64,000 nt of DNA, taken from the NCBI RefSeq assembly GCF_003946145.1, contig NZ_RHOC01000007.1, positions 50,861 through 114,860 of the forward strand. Reading direction: 5' to 3'. Positions 41,326 through 50,556 of the stretch are shown in pieces. The notes beneath the pieces were generated by a model. It was not told where the DNA came from. It did no database searches and saw only the letters and a program-made list of their open reading frames with translations. Within the stretch, counting starts at the first letter, position 1; every line of letters starts with the position of its first letter. The stretch is from Levilactobacillus huananensis. Its GTDB lineage: Bacteria > Bacillota > Bacilli > Lactobacillales > Lactobacillaceae. Both the position numbers and the translations under genes were made by a program.

Positions 41326-42069
41326 TCAATCAGACGTTACTTTCTGAAACGTCCAGTACGGTATTTTCTGGGTAGCTGTTTCTGCCAGCGGCACAAGCTG
41401 ATTTTGCTGCAACAGAAATTGTGGTAACAGTGCGACACCTTCTCCTGCTTTTACCAAAGCAACGATACCACTCCAAGAATCCACCTCACTGATAGGCGTT
41501 CCTGGTTTAGCTGCCGCCAACGTTGCCCGTCGAAATGGACAGGCCGGATCACTATTGATCAATAGGGGTTTACCCGTGACTTCTTTTCGCTGGGCAGCAT
41601 AAGCGGCCTGCAACCAGCCACGTTCAAGTACACGGTAATCAGGATTTTTGAAATCCGCATAGGTAATGACTAATTGCGCTGTTTCCGTCGTGTCATTCAC
41701 CAGCTTGGTCGACTTTTTAATGGCAAACTGGTATTTTTCCAAATCATATTTATGTTGCGTGACGACTAAGTAGTCAAACAGGAGCTCTGAAATGGTGATG
41801 TGCGTCCCTGTTTGCGTCTGGCCCAATTGTTGATGCAACCGGGTTGTCTCTGCTAAAACCTTTTGGGTATAACGATAAAAAGTGTCCCCAGCAGCTGTGG
41901 CGGTCAACCCCTGGTAACCGCGCACGAACAACTTAACCTGTAGTTCAGCTTCCAAGGCCTGGAGCCGGGCCGAGACATTAGACTGCGAATACCCTTGCTG
42001 GGTGGCGGCTCGATTAATTGACTTTAGAGTGTACATTGCCTGAAACAAACTAAGATCTTGAATTTGCAT
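41326..42069 (-). CDS. LysR family transcriptional regulator
   Basis: 247 residues, shorter than the usual 290-310. The HTH lies at about 1-60 (LFQAMYTLKSINRAATQQGY, then SQSNVSARLQALEAEL). The effector domain is about 50 residues short, yet keeps recognisable beta strands, so the protein may be a natural short form. It is divergent from the tautomerase gene and probably regulates it through the palindrome at 42088-42102. Confidence 0.88.
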   Translation of the reverse strand: MQIQDLSLFQAMYTLKSINRAATQQGYSQSNVSARLQALEAELQVKLFVRGYQGLTATAAGDTFYRYTQKVLAETTRLHQQLGQTQTGTHITISELLFDYLVVTQHKYDLEKYQFAIKKSTKLVNDTTETAQLVITYADFKNPDYRVLERGWLQAAYAAQRKEVTGKPLLINSDPACPFRRATLAAAKPGTPISEVDSWSGIVALVKAGEGVALLPQFLLQQNQLVPLAETATQKIPYWTFQKVTSD

Positions 42070-42087
42070 CGTTCATCCTCCTAGGCC

Positions 42088-42102
42088 ATCGTATTTTACG
42101 AT
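42088..42102. promoter_or_regulatory. LysR-type palindrome between lysR and tautomerase genes
   Basis: ATCGTA-TTT-TACGAT is a perfect 6-3-6 inverted repeat with the T-N11-A form of LysR sites, in the divergent intergenic region. Confidence 0.65.
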
Positions 42103-42185
42103 AACTATACCATATTTTGAACATAGGCAGGCTACCCATTTCTGGCTATACTAAGTCTTGTAAATCACTAAGGAGGACATTCATT

Positions 42186-42584
42186 ATGCCATATTTAAAC
42201 GTCAGAATCGCCGCACCCAAATCCACTGAGACCGCGCAAAAAGTCGCCCAACTCCTAACCAACCTAGCAACGGACACATTGGGAAAAGCCCATGACGTTG
42301 TCGCTGTAGATGTTCAGTTTGCCGATCAACCCCATTGGTTCGTCGGCGGCCAAGCCATTGCCAATCAGGATGCCGTCACTTTCTACATTGAAATCAAGGT
42401 CACCACAGGGACAAATACGCGCGATGAGAAGGCCCAATTTATTGAGAAAGCCTTCACGGGTATGCAGGCCATCCTAGGCCCAGTCGCACCTGCCAGCTAC
42501 GTAGTCGTGAAGAATGTTGATGCGGATGATTGGGGCTTCAGTGGCAAAACCCAAGCCTACCGGTACATTGCGCCACAAATTTAG
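42186..42584 (+). CDS. Tautomerase family protein
   Basis: 132 residues. The mature N-terminus would be Pro1 in MPYLNVRIAAP, the catalytic proline of the 4-oxalocrotonate tautomerase superfamily. The protein is longer than the 62-residue type and matches the fused-length cis-CaaD/MSAD-like class; YVVVKNVDADDWGFSGKTQA is the C-terminal strand region. AAGGAGG lies ten bases before ATG 42186. Regulated by the divergent LysR gene, by inference; substrate unknown. Confidence 0.85.
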   Translation: MPYLNVRIAAPKSTETAQKVAQLLTNLATDTLGKAHDVVAVDVQFADQPHWFVGGQAIANQDAVTFYIEIKVTTGTNTRDEKAQFIEKAFTGMQAILGPVAPASYVVVKNVDADDWGFSGKTQAYRYIAPQI

Positions 42585-42595
42585 CTCATAGATTA

Positions 42596-42638
42596 AAGCA
42601 TCGGTTACCAGCAATACTGTTGGTAACCGATGCTTTTC
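42596..42638 (+). terminator. Terminator of tautomerase gene
   Basis: AAGCATCGGTTACCA pairs with TGGTAACCGATGCTT, then TT. A perfect 15-base stem. Confidence 0.85.
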
Positions 42639-42824
42639 GTGTATTTAAATTTTGGCCATTAAATAAGTAAACAGATCAATGCGCGCGCCTGAAAAATAAC
42701 GCAATCGGCACTGTACACATCGAAAATGAACTGACTCTTCTGGACCTGTTCTTCTCTAAAGTTCAAATTATTATTTCAGATTCTAGAGTTTTGTCCCAGA
42801 CTCGCCACATTTAAAATTAATTGA

Positions 42825-43709
<885 letters not shown>

Positions 43710-43711
43710 TC

Positions 43712-43739
43712 ACTATAAACTATACAGCTAGCTCCATAG
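43712..43739 (-). promoter_or_regulatory. Aldo/keto reductase promoter with near-palindromic operator
   Basis: On the minus strand CTATGGAGCTAGCTGTATAG (43720-43739) is a near-palindrome ending three bases before TATAGT (43712-43717). It lacks the TTGCCT box of the MerR promoters nearby, so another regulator probably acts. Confidence 0.4.
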
Positions 43740-43808
43740 CGAGTCCTTTTCTAATTTTTTTGAAACCTTTATTATTACGAAACTCATCAAGAACCCTCGC
43801 CAGGCCTT

Positions 43809-44341
43809 TTAATAGAACGATGGCTTTGCCATGCTCTCAGAACACTTTTCAATAATGGCCATATTTTGATGAACTTCAAGATTTGGTTGCTTGACGATTA
43901 CCGTGACAAGTTAGCAACGGCTTGACGAGAAACTTGGGCACCAGTGACCGTTTCACCAAACGGAACCAACGTATAGTCTGTCTTTTGCGTATTGTTATAG
44001 AGCATGGTCATCCGAATATAAGTTTCATCGATTTGCGGGTCGTCTGCTATCGATTTGATTTCAGCCCATTCACCGAACTTCCCACCTACTTCGTCGTAGA
44101 GACCAATAGTTTCTGAAATAACCAGTCGCTTAACACCCGCAATCTTCATCGTTTGATGTGTTGCATTCATGGCATCAGTCAGCGAAACATTAAGAAATAC
44201 CAGGTCTTGACCACTTAAAGACACTACTACCTTCTCTTTGTCCTCTAAGTCACCATCAACGAACTGAACGCACAAATTATCAATGGCTAAACGTTGCTTG
44301 ACGTTGTGACCAAATATGCAGTATCCAAAATCAATTATGTT
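43809..44341 (-). pseudogene. Degraded NmrA-like NAD(P)-binding oxidoreductase
   Basis: The open part (about 43898-44275) reads FVDGDLEDKEKV, then GQDLVFLNVS and GLYDEVGGKFGEW, very like the intact protein at 49080 (GDITDPEAV, LGLYDEVGGEFGQW). The Rossmann glycine motif is missing: an upstream GHNVKQRLAIDN remnant joins directly to VQFVDGD, showing a deletion. After ANLS the frame breaks; shifting by one base restores VTVIVKQPNLEVH and a stop near 43809. No start codon or ribosome site is seen. It lies after the NTF2-like gene in the same direction. Confidence 0.8.
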
Positions 44342-44346
44342 TCACC

Positions 44347-44709
44347 CTAATAAGTAGTCACAACGGCCGCCGCGACTTGCCAACTTCCAGCAACCTGTTC
44401 AACTGTCATCACTGTATTTAAAGGCCACTCATGCTGACGGCTTCCGTGAATACTAGCCACCACTCGGTTTTGACCAGTGACTTGCCAGCCAGTCGCCGTT
44501 GTGACCATCGTGACATGATCTTCAACCGATGAAAAGTAGTGCATCGTGCCTTGTTGTATCTCATGCAACCATTCTCTTCGGGGCTGAACGTACCCCGTCA
44601 TATGCGTCAATGTAAAGGTTGGTGCCAGCAACTGATCTAAAGCTACTGTGTCATTAGCTGCCATCGCTATATTGAAGGCCCGATATAAGTTTAAAATATC
44701 ATCGTTCAT
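44347..44709 (-). CDS. Nuclear transport factor 2-like (SnoaL/DUF4440) protein
   Basis: 120 residues, one NTF2-like cone fold: N-terminal helices with LYRAFNIAMAANDTVALDQLLAP, the strand TLTHMTGYVQPRREWLHEI and the closing beta-sheet VMTVEQVAGSWQVAAAVV. Such proteins bind or convert small hydrophobic molecules. It follows the NmrA-like gene by 35 bases, so it is probably in the operon driven by the promoter at 45381. Confidence 0.85.
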   Translation of the reverse strand: MNDDILNLYRAFNIAMAANDTVALDQLLAPTFTLTHMTGYVQPRREWLHEIQQGTMHYFSSVEDHVTMVTTATGWQVTGQNRVVASIHGSRQHEWPLNTVMTVEQVAGSWQVAAAVVTTY

Positions 44710-44744
44710 CCATGGGACTTCCTTTCAAATCATCATTCACCTTG

Positions 44745-45347
44745 TTAGTTCCGGTTAACTCCTAAACTATCACGAGCACCGAGCGTCTCATCATGAGCTA
44801 ACCGAACGACAAGATCTGCAATACTCTTGCGTGAAACATCATGGCCGCCGAAAGGCTCACCCTTCTTAGTCACTTGATAATCCGTATCATTACCATTGTC
44901 AAACCATCCCGGACGAATAATCGTATAATTAAGGTCAGACGCCTCAACAACATCGGCAGCCGCACGATAACCTTGTAACATGGGATTACTACGGAGATTA
45001 CCACTAGCCCCTACACTCGCCGGAATTTCATTATAAATTCCCATCGATGTGATAAACACCAAGCGCTGAACCCCTGCTGTATCCATAGCAGCAACTAAAC
45101 TCCTAGCCATATTAGATAAATTACCACTCAACGCCGCAAAAACGACGTCTTGCCCACGCAATGCTGTCCGTAGTGTTGCTACATCGGTGACACTGCCGGC
45201 AACTGCCTGTTCGCGATTGGACAGTTGACCCAAGCGATTGGTATTCCGTGCCATTAAAGTTAGTTGATCATCCGTATGATCCAAGAAATATTGCCGGGTA
45301 ACACTCCCAACAGAACCAGTTGCCCCAATGATTAAAACGTTTGTCAT
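44745..45347 (-). CDS. NmrA/SDR-like NAD(P)-binding oxidoreductase
   Basis: About 200 residues. Rossmann motif GATGSVGS at about 8-15, LTLMARNTNRL for NADP choice, VFAALSGN, and the segment RLVFITSMGIYNEIP typical of NAD(P)H-binding NmrA-like proteins; no canonical YxxxK is seen. These reduce quinones or sense NADP. GGAGG lies eight bases before ATG 45347. First gene after a MerR-type promoter. Confidence 0.88.
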   Translation of the reverse strand: MTNVLIIGATGSVGSVTRQYFLDHTDDQLTLMARNTNRLGQLSNREQAVAGSVTDVATLRTALRGQDVVFAALSGNLSNMARSLVAAMDTAGVQRLVFITSMGIYNEIPASVGASGNLRSNPMLQGYRAAADVVEASDLNYTIIRPGWFDNGNDTDYQVTKKGEPFGGHDVSRKSIADLVVRLAHDETLGARDSLGVNRN

Positions 45348-45380
45348 CATCAATTCCTCCGTTCATTTATGAATAAGATT

Positions 45381-45411
45381 AGTGTAGTCCCTTGTAGTAA
45401 CTGCAAGGCAA
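45381..45411 (-). promoter_or_regulatory. MerR-type promoter P1 (NmrA-like/NTF2 operon)
   Basis: Minus strand: TTGCCT (45406-45411), a 19-base spacer and TACACT (45381-45386). The dyad CCTTG/CAAGG lies in the spacer. Same layout as P2, P3 and P4. Confidence 0.8.
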
Positions 45412-45429
45412 GCCGTATTTAAAATTTTT

Positions 45430-46770
45430 TTATTTTGATTGCCGCTCACCTGGCACAATCAACACGACAGCAGCAACCAGCGCAACCAGCAGTAAGCCTG
45501 CCCCTACTAGAATTGCGTGCTGAAAGCCTTCAATATGACCACCAAATAGATCCTGTGTCGTCACCAGAATCGATAGTCCAACCGAGCCTCCAATCTGATG
45601 CATCACATTCACCACACCAGAAGCGGCGCCGGCATCGGTTCCCTGGGTATGGGCCACACCGGCTGCCGTAAAGGGACTCAGCGACAGTCCCTGGCCGATG
45701 CCAATCACAACCATTGGTGCCGCAATCCCCCACCAATAGCCAACAGGGGATGTAAACCAGCTTAACCACAACATGCCCGCTGCGGTTAACGCAATCCCTA
45801 CTACCAACAAGCCACCATTGCCCCATTTAGCGGTCAGTCTTGCTACCTGTAACGCTACAACAAAGTTAACAATAGTTAAGGGGAAGAAGGCCACACCTGA
45901 CATCAACGCGCTAAAACCTAATTGATTTTGCATCAGCTGTGGCGTAATGAACCAGAATCCCATCATGGCGCCCAGATACAGAAACCGACCGACATAGGCG
46001 CCGATCCGTTCACGATCGACAAATAAGCGCAGTGGCATGATTGGTTGTGCCGTTCGATATTCTTGATAGATAAAACTGACCAAACCAATCACGGCCACCA
46101 CTAAGGCAAGCAATCGTGCCCGTTTGCCAATAATGCTGTAAACTAAGGCACTCATTCCTACCAAGGAGCTTAGCGTACCCCACCAGTCTAAGCGGCCACC
46201 CTGACCATGATCCAACTGTAAGTGCTTAACGGCCAAATAAAACATCCAAATGCTAATTGGCACGTTCATGAAGAAACCTACCCGCCAAGTCAATAAACTC
46301 GCAAATACGCCGCCAATGACCAAGCTAACACTAGCACCAATACCGGCCATGGCCCCATAATAAGCAATTGCCTTGATGCGCTCTGCCCCCTCATAGGTAT
46401 CCATTAAAATCGCCAGAGTCGTCGGCGCTAGAATGGCTGAGCCAATTCCTTGAAAAGCCCGTGCCGCAATGATCATTGGTGCATTGACTGCTAGTCCAAC
46501 TAGTAATGACCCTAATCCAAAGATCACTAAGCCTAGTTGAAAGACACGGCGTCGACCGAACAAGTCTCCGGCACGACCACCCAATAAGAGAAACCCACCA
46601 AAGGTTAACGAATAAGCGCTGCTAACCCAGGAAAGTGTCGCTTGGTTAAGCGCTAAGTCGTGGGCAATTTTAACTGTTCCCGTAAAAATAATCGAATTGT
46701 CCAGAAGAATCATAAAGTAGCTCATTAAAATAACCAGTAGAATCCAATCAAAACCTTTTCGTTTTTTCAT
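45430..46770 (-). CDS. MFS drug efflux transporter, DHA2 type
   Basis: 446 residues, 13-14 membrane segments. Motif A GGRAGDLFGRRRVF at about 64-77, the family stretch LDNSIIFTGTVKIA near the first helix, and motif C-like AMAGIGASVSLVIGG. Proton-driven export of toxic organics is likely. It has its own MerR-type promoter P2, with no other gene in the transcript. Confidence 0.92.
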   Translation of the reverse strand: MKKRKGFDWILLVILMSYFMILLDNSIIFTGTVKIAHDLALNQATLSWVSSAYSLTFGGFLLLGGRAGDLFGRRRVFQLGLVIFGLGSLLVGLAVNAPMIIAARAFQGIGSAILAPTTLAILMDTYEGAERIKAIAYYGAMAGIGASVSLVIGGVFASLLTWRVGFFMNVPISIWMFYLAVKHLQLDHGQGGRLDWWGTLSSLVGMSALVYSIIGKRARLLALVVAVIGLVSFIYQEYRTAQPIMPLRLFVDRERIGAYVGRFLYLGAMMGFWFITPQLMQNQLGFSALMSGVAFFPLTIVNFVVALQVARLTAKWGNGGLLVVGIALTAAGMLWLSWFTSPVGYWWGIAAPMVVIGIGQGLSLSPFTAAGVAHTQGTDAGAASGVVNVMHQIGGSVGLSILVTTQDLFGGHIEGFQHAILVGAGLLLVALVAAVVLIVPGERQSK

Positions 46771-46806
46771 GTCATTACCTCTCGTTCTTTCAAGTGAATG
46801 ATTAGA

Positions 46807-46837
46807 AGTTTAGACCTTCACCTGTACTTCAAGGCAA
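46807..46837 (-). promoter_or_regulatory. MerR-type promoter P2 (MFS pump)
   Basis: Minus strand: TTGCCT (46832-46837), 19 bases, TAAACT (46807-46812); spacer dyad CCTTGAAGT..AGGTGAAGG. Confidence 0.8.
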
Positions 46838-46892
46838 GCCATAATTTTGTTTTTTCAAAAATATTTTTTCATAACTAGAATTTATTACTAGC

Positions 46893-46924
46893 AAAAAAGG
46901 ATGCCTGCTCAATGCAAACATCCT
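46893..46924 (-). terminator. Terminator of alcohol dehydrogenase gene
   Basis: Minus strand AGGATG and CATCCT pair around a 15-base loop, followed by TTTTTT, just after the stop at 46939. Confidence 0.6.
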
Positions 46925-46938
46925 CGTTATTTTTAAAT

Positions 46939-47982
46939 TTATTGATCGATCACCAATAATGACTTAATCGCTTTCCGCTGGTCCATTGCAGCATACGCAT
47001 CGGCCACGTGATCCAAGTCAAAACGCTGTGTGAAGACTTTCCCTGGGTGAATATCACCTTTTAAAACGGCAGCCAATAACACATCACGATCATAAGTGGT
47101 GACCGAAGCGATACCGCCACGGAGCCCAATATTCTTCCAGAAAAGATTGTTCGTATTCATTTCAGCTTTCTGGGGAACACCCACGCGACCAACAACTGCG
47201 CCAGCCCGGCCAACTTTAACAGCCGTATCTACAGACTGCGCCGTCCCCACACATTCCAACACAGCATCTGCACCAGCGCCAGCTGTTAAGTCCATCACAC
47301 GTTGAACAGCTTCGTCGCCACGTTCAGCAACAATATCTGTCGCACCAAATTCCTTAGCCAATGCCTGACGATCCGCATGCCGGCTCATCGCAATGATTCG
47401 TTTGGCACCACGGAGTTTAGCTGCAATGACGCCACAAAGGCCAACTGCACCGTCACCCATCACAACAACCGTATCACCGTCTTTGACTTCGGCAGTTGCC
47501 GCAGCATGGTAACCAGTGGCCATCACATCAGCCAATGTCAAAAGGTCATTGAGTTGCGCATCCGAGTAATCACTAGGTTGGCCGGGAACCTTAACCAGCG
47601 CCCAGTCAGCGTTCTTAAACCGTAAGTACTCGCCTTGGTAGCCGACAATTTCATCATCAGTCCGAGCATTTTCACAATTTCCATCAAAGCCTGCCAAACA
47701 AGCCGCACAGTGACCGCAACCGTGAGTAAATGGCGCAATCACAAAGTCACCGGGTTTCACGTTGGTAACGGCACTCCCCACACTTTCGACAATGCCAATG
47801 GCTTCGTGTCCAACTGGCGTATTCTTCTGCCGGTCATTGATTCCGCGATACCACCACAAATCAGAACCGCAAACACAGGCGCGGACAATCTTTAATACGG
47901 CATCTGTTGGTTTTTTGACCGTTGGCTTAGGTAATTCTTGCGCTTCAACTTTTCCTGGTTCAATAAATACTGCTGTTTTCAT
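46939..47982 (-). CDS. Zinc-dependent alcohol dehydrogenase
   Basis: 347 residues, medium-chain dehydrogenase. Catalytic zinc ligands Cys38 (CVCGSD) and His59-Glu60 (GHEA), structural zinc cysteines 89, 92, 95 and 103 (CGHCAACLAGFDGNC), and coenzyme motif GDGAVGLCG near 177. It oxidises alcohols or reduces aldehydes with NAD(P). ATG 47982 has GGAGG eight bases upstream; the ATG at 47997 lacks one. It follows the flavodoxin-like gene directly in the P3 operon. Confidence 0.93.
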   Translation of the reverse strand: MKTAVFIEPGKVEAQELPKPTVKKPTDAVLKIVRACVCGSDLWWYRGINDRQKNTPVGHEAIGIVESVGSAVTNVKPGDFVIAPFTHGCGHCAACLAGFDGNCENARTDDEIVGYQGEYLRFKNADWALVKVPGQPSDYSDAQLNDLLTLADVMATGYHAAATAEVKDGDTVVVMGDGAVGLCGVIAAKLRGAKRIIAMSRHADRQALAKEFGATDIVAERGDEAVQRVMDLTAGAGADAVLECVGTAQSVDTAVKVGRAGAVVGRVGVPQKAEMNTNNLFWKNIGLRGGIASVTTYDRDVLLAAVLKGDIHPGKVFTQRFDLDHVADAYAAMDQRKAIKSLLVIDQ

Positions 47983-47996
47983 GTCATTAGCCTCCA

Positions 47997-48479
47997 CTAT
48001 TTAACCATTAATTTCTGTAGCCAATCAGCCACTAGCTGATTCGACTGTGGCAGTTCGCTAGCTGCGACACCTAATCCAGTCGCTACCGAGAGACTTGGGA
48101 CTAACTTAGCAAAATCAGTCTCATAGTCACCTGGTGTGCCCGCGTCTGTATAGAACGGCGCCACCGTGCCCTGATATCCCTGCAACTGCTGCAAGAAAGA
48201 CCGCACTGGCGTTGCTACCTTGGCTGACCAGACTGGACCACCAACCAGTAATAACTGGACCTGATCCAACCGTGGCTGCTCATTGGTCAGCATGGAAAGC
48301 TGACCAGTCGCCAATTGTTGATTCGCCACATCGGCGGTCGCATACATGTCGTCTGGAAACGTGCCTGCCGACACGGTTAAATCCAGCCGATCTGCACTGG
48401 TTTCCTGTTGGATGATTGTTGCCAGTTTTGCCGTATTACCAGACCATGAATAATCCACAATTAGAACGTTATTTGTCAT
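47997..48479 (-). CDS. Flavodoxin-like protein
   Basis: 160 residues. The FMN phosphate loop is DYSWSGNTAKLA at about 9-20, the second FMN loop LLVGGPVWSAK near 78 and the third FYTDAGTPGDYE near 108. It is a short-chain flavodoxin of the type found beside stress oxidoreductases, possibly an NADPH-quinone reductase. First gene of operon P3 with the zinc dehydrogenase. Confidence 0.9.
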   Translation of the reverse strand: MTNNVLIVDYSWSGNTAKLATIIQQETSADRLDLTVSAGTFPDDMYATADVANQQLATGQLSMLTNEQPRLDQVQLLLVGGPVWSAKVATPVRSFLQQLQGYQGTVAPFYTDAGTPGDYETDFAKLVPSLSVATGLGVAASELPQSNQLVADWLQKLMVK

Positions 48480-48509
48480 GTCGACTCCTCCTAAACTTAA
48501 CTACGCTCC

Positions 48510-48540
48510 AGTCTAGACCTTGAAGTGGACTTTAAGGCAA
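48510..48540 (-). promoter_or_regulatory. MerR-type promoter P3 (flavodoxin-alcohol dehydrogenase operon)
   Basis: Minus strand: TTGCCT (48535-48540), 19 bases, TAGACT (48510-48515). The dyad CTTAAAGT-CC-ACTTCAAG is the best of the four. Confidence 0.85.
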
Positions 48541-48631
48541 GTATTCTTCAAAATAAAACAACTGAAACAAAGCTCAGGTGCTTATTTGACGCCAAATATA
48601 TATTAGAATTGGCGATTAATCATGAAATCCA

Positions 48632-49060
48632 TTAGTCAGCTTCATTATTTTCCCGTTCAACCTTCGCTGCATGTTGTTTCTCCAGCTCACGGAGTTCCTC
48701 TTCCGTTTCCTGCATATGATCATAGAAATGGTTAAGCTTATAGTTCAAATGGTCAATGGCGGCTTGCAAGTCATCTCGCTTTTCTTCCATCACGGCTAAC
48801 TGTTCCTGCAACAATGCTTTTTGTTCTTTAGTATTATCCTCTTGCGCATCGAACAGCTCAATGTAGCGTCGTAAATTTTCAATACTCATTCCGGCAGCCC
48901 GCATCTGTGTCACAAACTTAATTCGTCGGATAATCCGGGCATCGATATCACGATTCCCCACTTCAGTTCGATCGATTGGCGGAATCAAGGATTCCTTCTC
49001 GTAGTAACGAATGGCAGCCGAGGACACCCCTGTCTTTTCACTGGCTTCTTTAATGTTCAT
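48632..49060 (-). CDS. MerR family regulator, probable activator of P1-P4
   Basis: 142 residues. The HTH is at the extreme N-terminus (MNIKEASEKTGVSSAAIRYY, EKESLIPPIDR), followed by the wing RIIRRIKFVTQMRAAGMSI and a long coiled-coil helix with heptad leucines (about 75-120). There is no cysteine at all, so sensing is not by thiol oxidation or metal-cysteine binding. The operon flavodoxin-NmrA-merR is itself driven by P4, giving autoregulation. Control of P1-P4 is inference from promoter architecture. Confidence 0.9.
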   Translation of the reverse strand: MNIKEASEKTGVSSAAIRYYEKESLIPPIDRTEVGNRDIDARIIRRIKFVTQMRAAGMSIENLRRYIELFDAQEDNTKEQKALLQEQLAVMEEKRDDLQAAIDHLNYKLNHFYDHMQETEEELRELEKQHAAKVERENNEAD

Positions 49061-49079
49061 TTATGTCACTCCCTATAAA

Positions 49080-49733
49080 TTAATAGACTGGTCGCGTTTG
49101 TCTCTCAGTATCAGGATCTGCTATCCCAATACTATCACGACTGTACTTGCTAGGGTCAGCAATAATGGTTAATACAACATCTGCGATACTTTGACGAGAC
49201 CCTGAAACCCCGTTATAGGACTGATTACGGGTCGTAACGGTATAATTGATGTCCCGATCATTGAGCCAAGGCAACCGTAGTGTCGTGTAGTCTAAACCTG
49301 AATCAGCCAATAACTGATCGGACTTTCGCGCTGGTGCCATGCCAGCACCGATCATGTCAAGATTCCACTGACCGAACTCACCGCCAACTTCATCATATAG
49401 GCCCAAAACATTCGTAAAGATTACGCGAGATACTTGATTGGCTCGCATTCCCGCAATGACATTTTTCGTCAACCGATTCTGGCGATCATGATCGACGACG
49501 GCAACAAACACTAAATCTTGATTGGCCATTGCCGTCCGCACGGCCTCTGGATCGGTAATATCCCCGTCCACCAGCGTCACCCGTGAATCTGATTGTAAAT
49601 CGGCCAGCCGCCCAGTATCTCTGAGAAAGAGGGTTAACGACACATCAGCAAATCGGTCTTCCGTTAAAATCCGTTGTTCAACAATTCTTGCAATCTGGCC
49701 ATTTGCTGCTAAAATCATTACTTTTCTTGTCAT
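49080..49733 (-). CDS. NmrA-like NAD(P)-binding oxidoreductase
   Basis: 217 residues. N-terminal Rossmann strand VMILAANGQIARIV, a shifted glycine motif (AANGQIA in place of GATGxxG), the GDITDPEAV acid strand, LVFVAVVDH and LGLYDEVGGEFGQW. The pseudogene at 43.8-44.3 kb is its closest relative in the window. Probably reduces quinone-like compounds or binds NADP(H). Two bases separate it from the flavodoxin-like gene upstream. Confidence 0.88.
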   Translation of the reverse strand: MTRKVMILAANGQIARIVEQRILTEDRFADVSLTLFLRDTGRLADLQSDSRVTLVDGDITDPEAVRTAMANQDLVFVAVVDHDRQNRLTKNVIAGMRANQVSRVIFTNVLGLYDEVGGEFGQWNLDMIGAGMAPARKSDQLLADSGLDYTTLRLPWLNDRDINYTVTTRNQSYNGVSGSRQSIADVVLTIIADPSKYSRDSIGIADPDTERQTRPVY

Positions 49734-49735
49734 GA

Positions 49736-50317
49736 TTAAGACTCCTTTGTCTGTGTTAACCAGCGCTTAAAATCACTGGTCGTGTGTTCTAACTGCACAT
49801 CGTGAATACTATAGTTGGGTAGAATCGTTGTGCTGTTCGGCGTTAGACATTCTAATACCTGCTGTGTATCACCCGATCCATACCCGGCGTTAGTTGAGAA
49901 TGACGCGACTCGTTTACCGGCTAACTGCTTACCAAACTGGATCAAAAATTGGCGCATCGGATTAGCCGGGGTCATTGCCCAGATTGGGTGACCTAATAAA
50001 ATCAAATCATACTGACTTAGGTCAGGCAGGTCGGTTACCTTTAATGTCGGCCAAGCTTGTCGCTCACGTTCTGCCGTTGCCCGGGTGACACTCGCTTGAT
50101 AATCACTAGGATATGGCTGGTCGACCACTAATTCATAACTGTCAGCTTGTAGATAACGCTGTGCTAATTCTGTCTGAGCTTCGGTATTGCCGCTCCGGGA
50201 GAAGTAAATAATCAGGGTCTTAGCCGTTGGCGTTAAATGTCGGTTTGGCTGTTCGTTTCGATTGGTATCTTGTCCATCAGAACGGGCCCCACGGCCTTTT
50301 GGTAACTGTTTTGTCAT
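49736..50317 (-). CDS. Flavodoxin-like protein with N-terminal extension
   Basis: 193 residues. About 32 polar residues precede the flavodoxin fold, which begins at TLIIYFSRSGNTEAQ (FMN phosphate loop). LLGHPIWAMTPANPM and FSTNAGYGSGDTQ are the second and third FMN loops. The basic extension has no export signal. First gene of operon P4 with the NmrA-like and MerR genes. Confidence 0.9.
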   Translation of the reverse strand: MTKQLPKGRGARSDGQDTNRNEQPNRHLTPTAKTLIIYFSRSGNTEAQTELAQRYLQADSYELVVDQPYPSDYQASVTRATAERERQAWPTLKVTDLPDLSQYDLILLGHPIWAMTPANPMRQFLIQFGKQLAGKRVASFSTNAGYGSGDTQQVLECLTPNSTTILPNYSIHDVQLEHTTSDFKRWLTQTKES

Positions 50318-50354
50318 TATTCACTACCTTCTTTCTACTTGCTTGAATGATTTT

Positions 50355-50385
50355 AGGTTAAACCTTAATGTGTACTTCAAGGCAA
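50355..50385 (-). promoter_or_regulatory. MerR-type promoter P4 (flavodoxin-NmrA-merR operon)
   Basis: Minus strand: TTGCCT (50380-50385), 19 bases, TAACCT (50355-50360); dyad CCTTGAAGT..ACATTAAGG in the spacer. Confidence 0.8.
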
Positions 50386-50395
50386 GTGAAAAATC

Positions 50396-50430
50396 AAAAA
50401 AATCGCCCTCCCTTTTCAGGGCGGCGATTG
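50396..50430 (-). terminator. Terminator of GNAT gene, insulating P4
   Basis: Minus strand AATCGCCGCCCTGAAAAGGG forms a stem with the following AGGGCGATT, then seven T. It ends about 10 bases before the P4 -35 box. Confidence 0.8.
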
Positions 50431-50556
50431 TCGTTACTGCTTTAAATTCAAGGCATCCAATTTGGTAAGACTTTTTTCGTAGTCAATGTGGGGCCTCGCT
50501 AGCTTACCCATTTGCGGCAAAGTTAGAAGTTATTTCAGATGTCCCCATCTCTTTTT

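Noticed and set aside
41326..42069. LysR gene truncated by frameshift
   Set aside because: The protein is short but ends at a stop close to a proper terminator, with no family-like sequence in other frames beyond it, so I keep it as a short intact gene.
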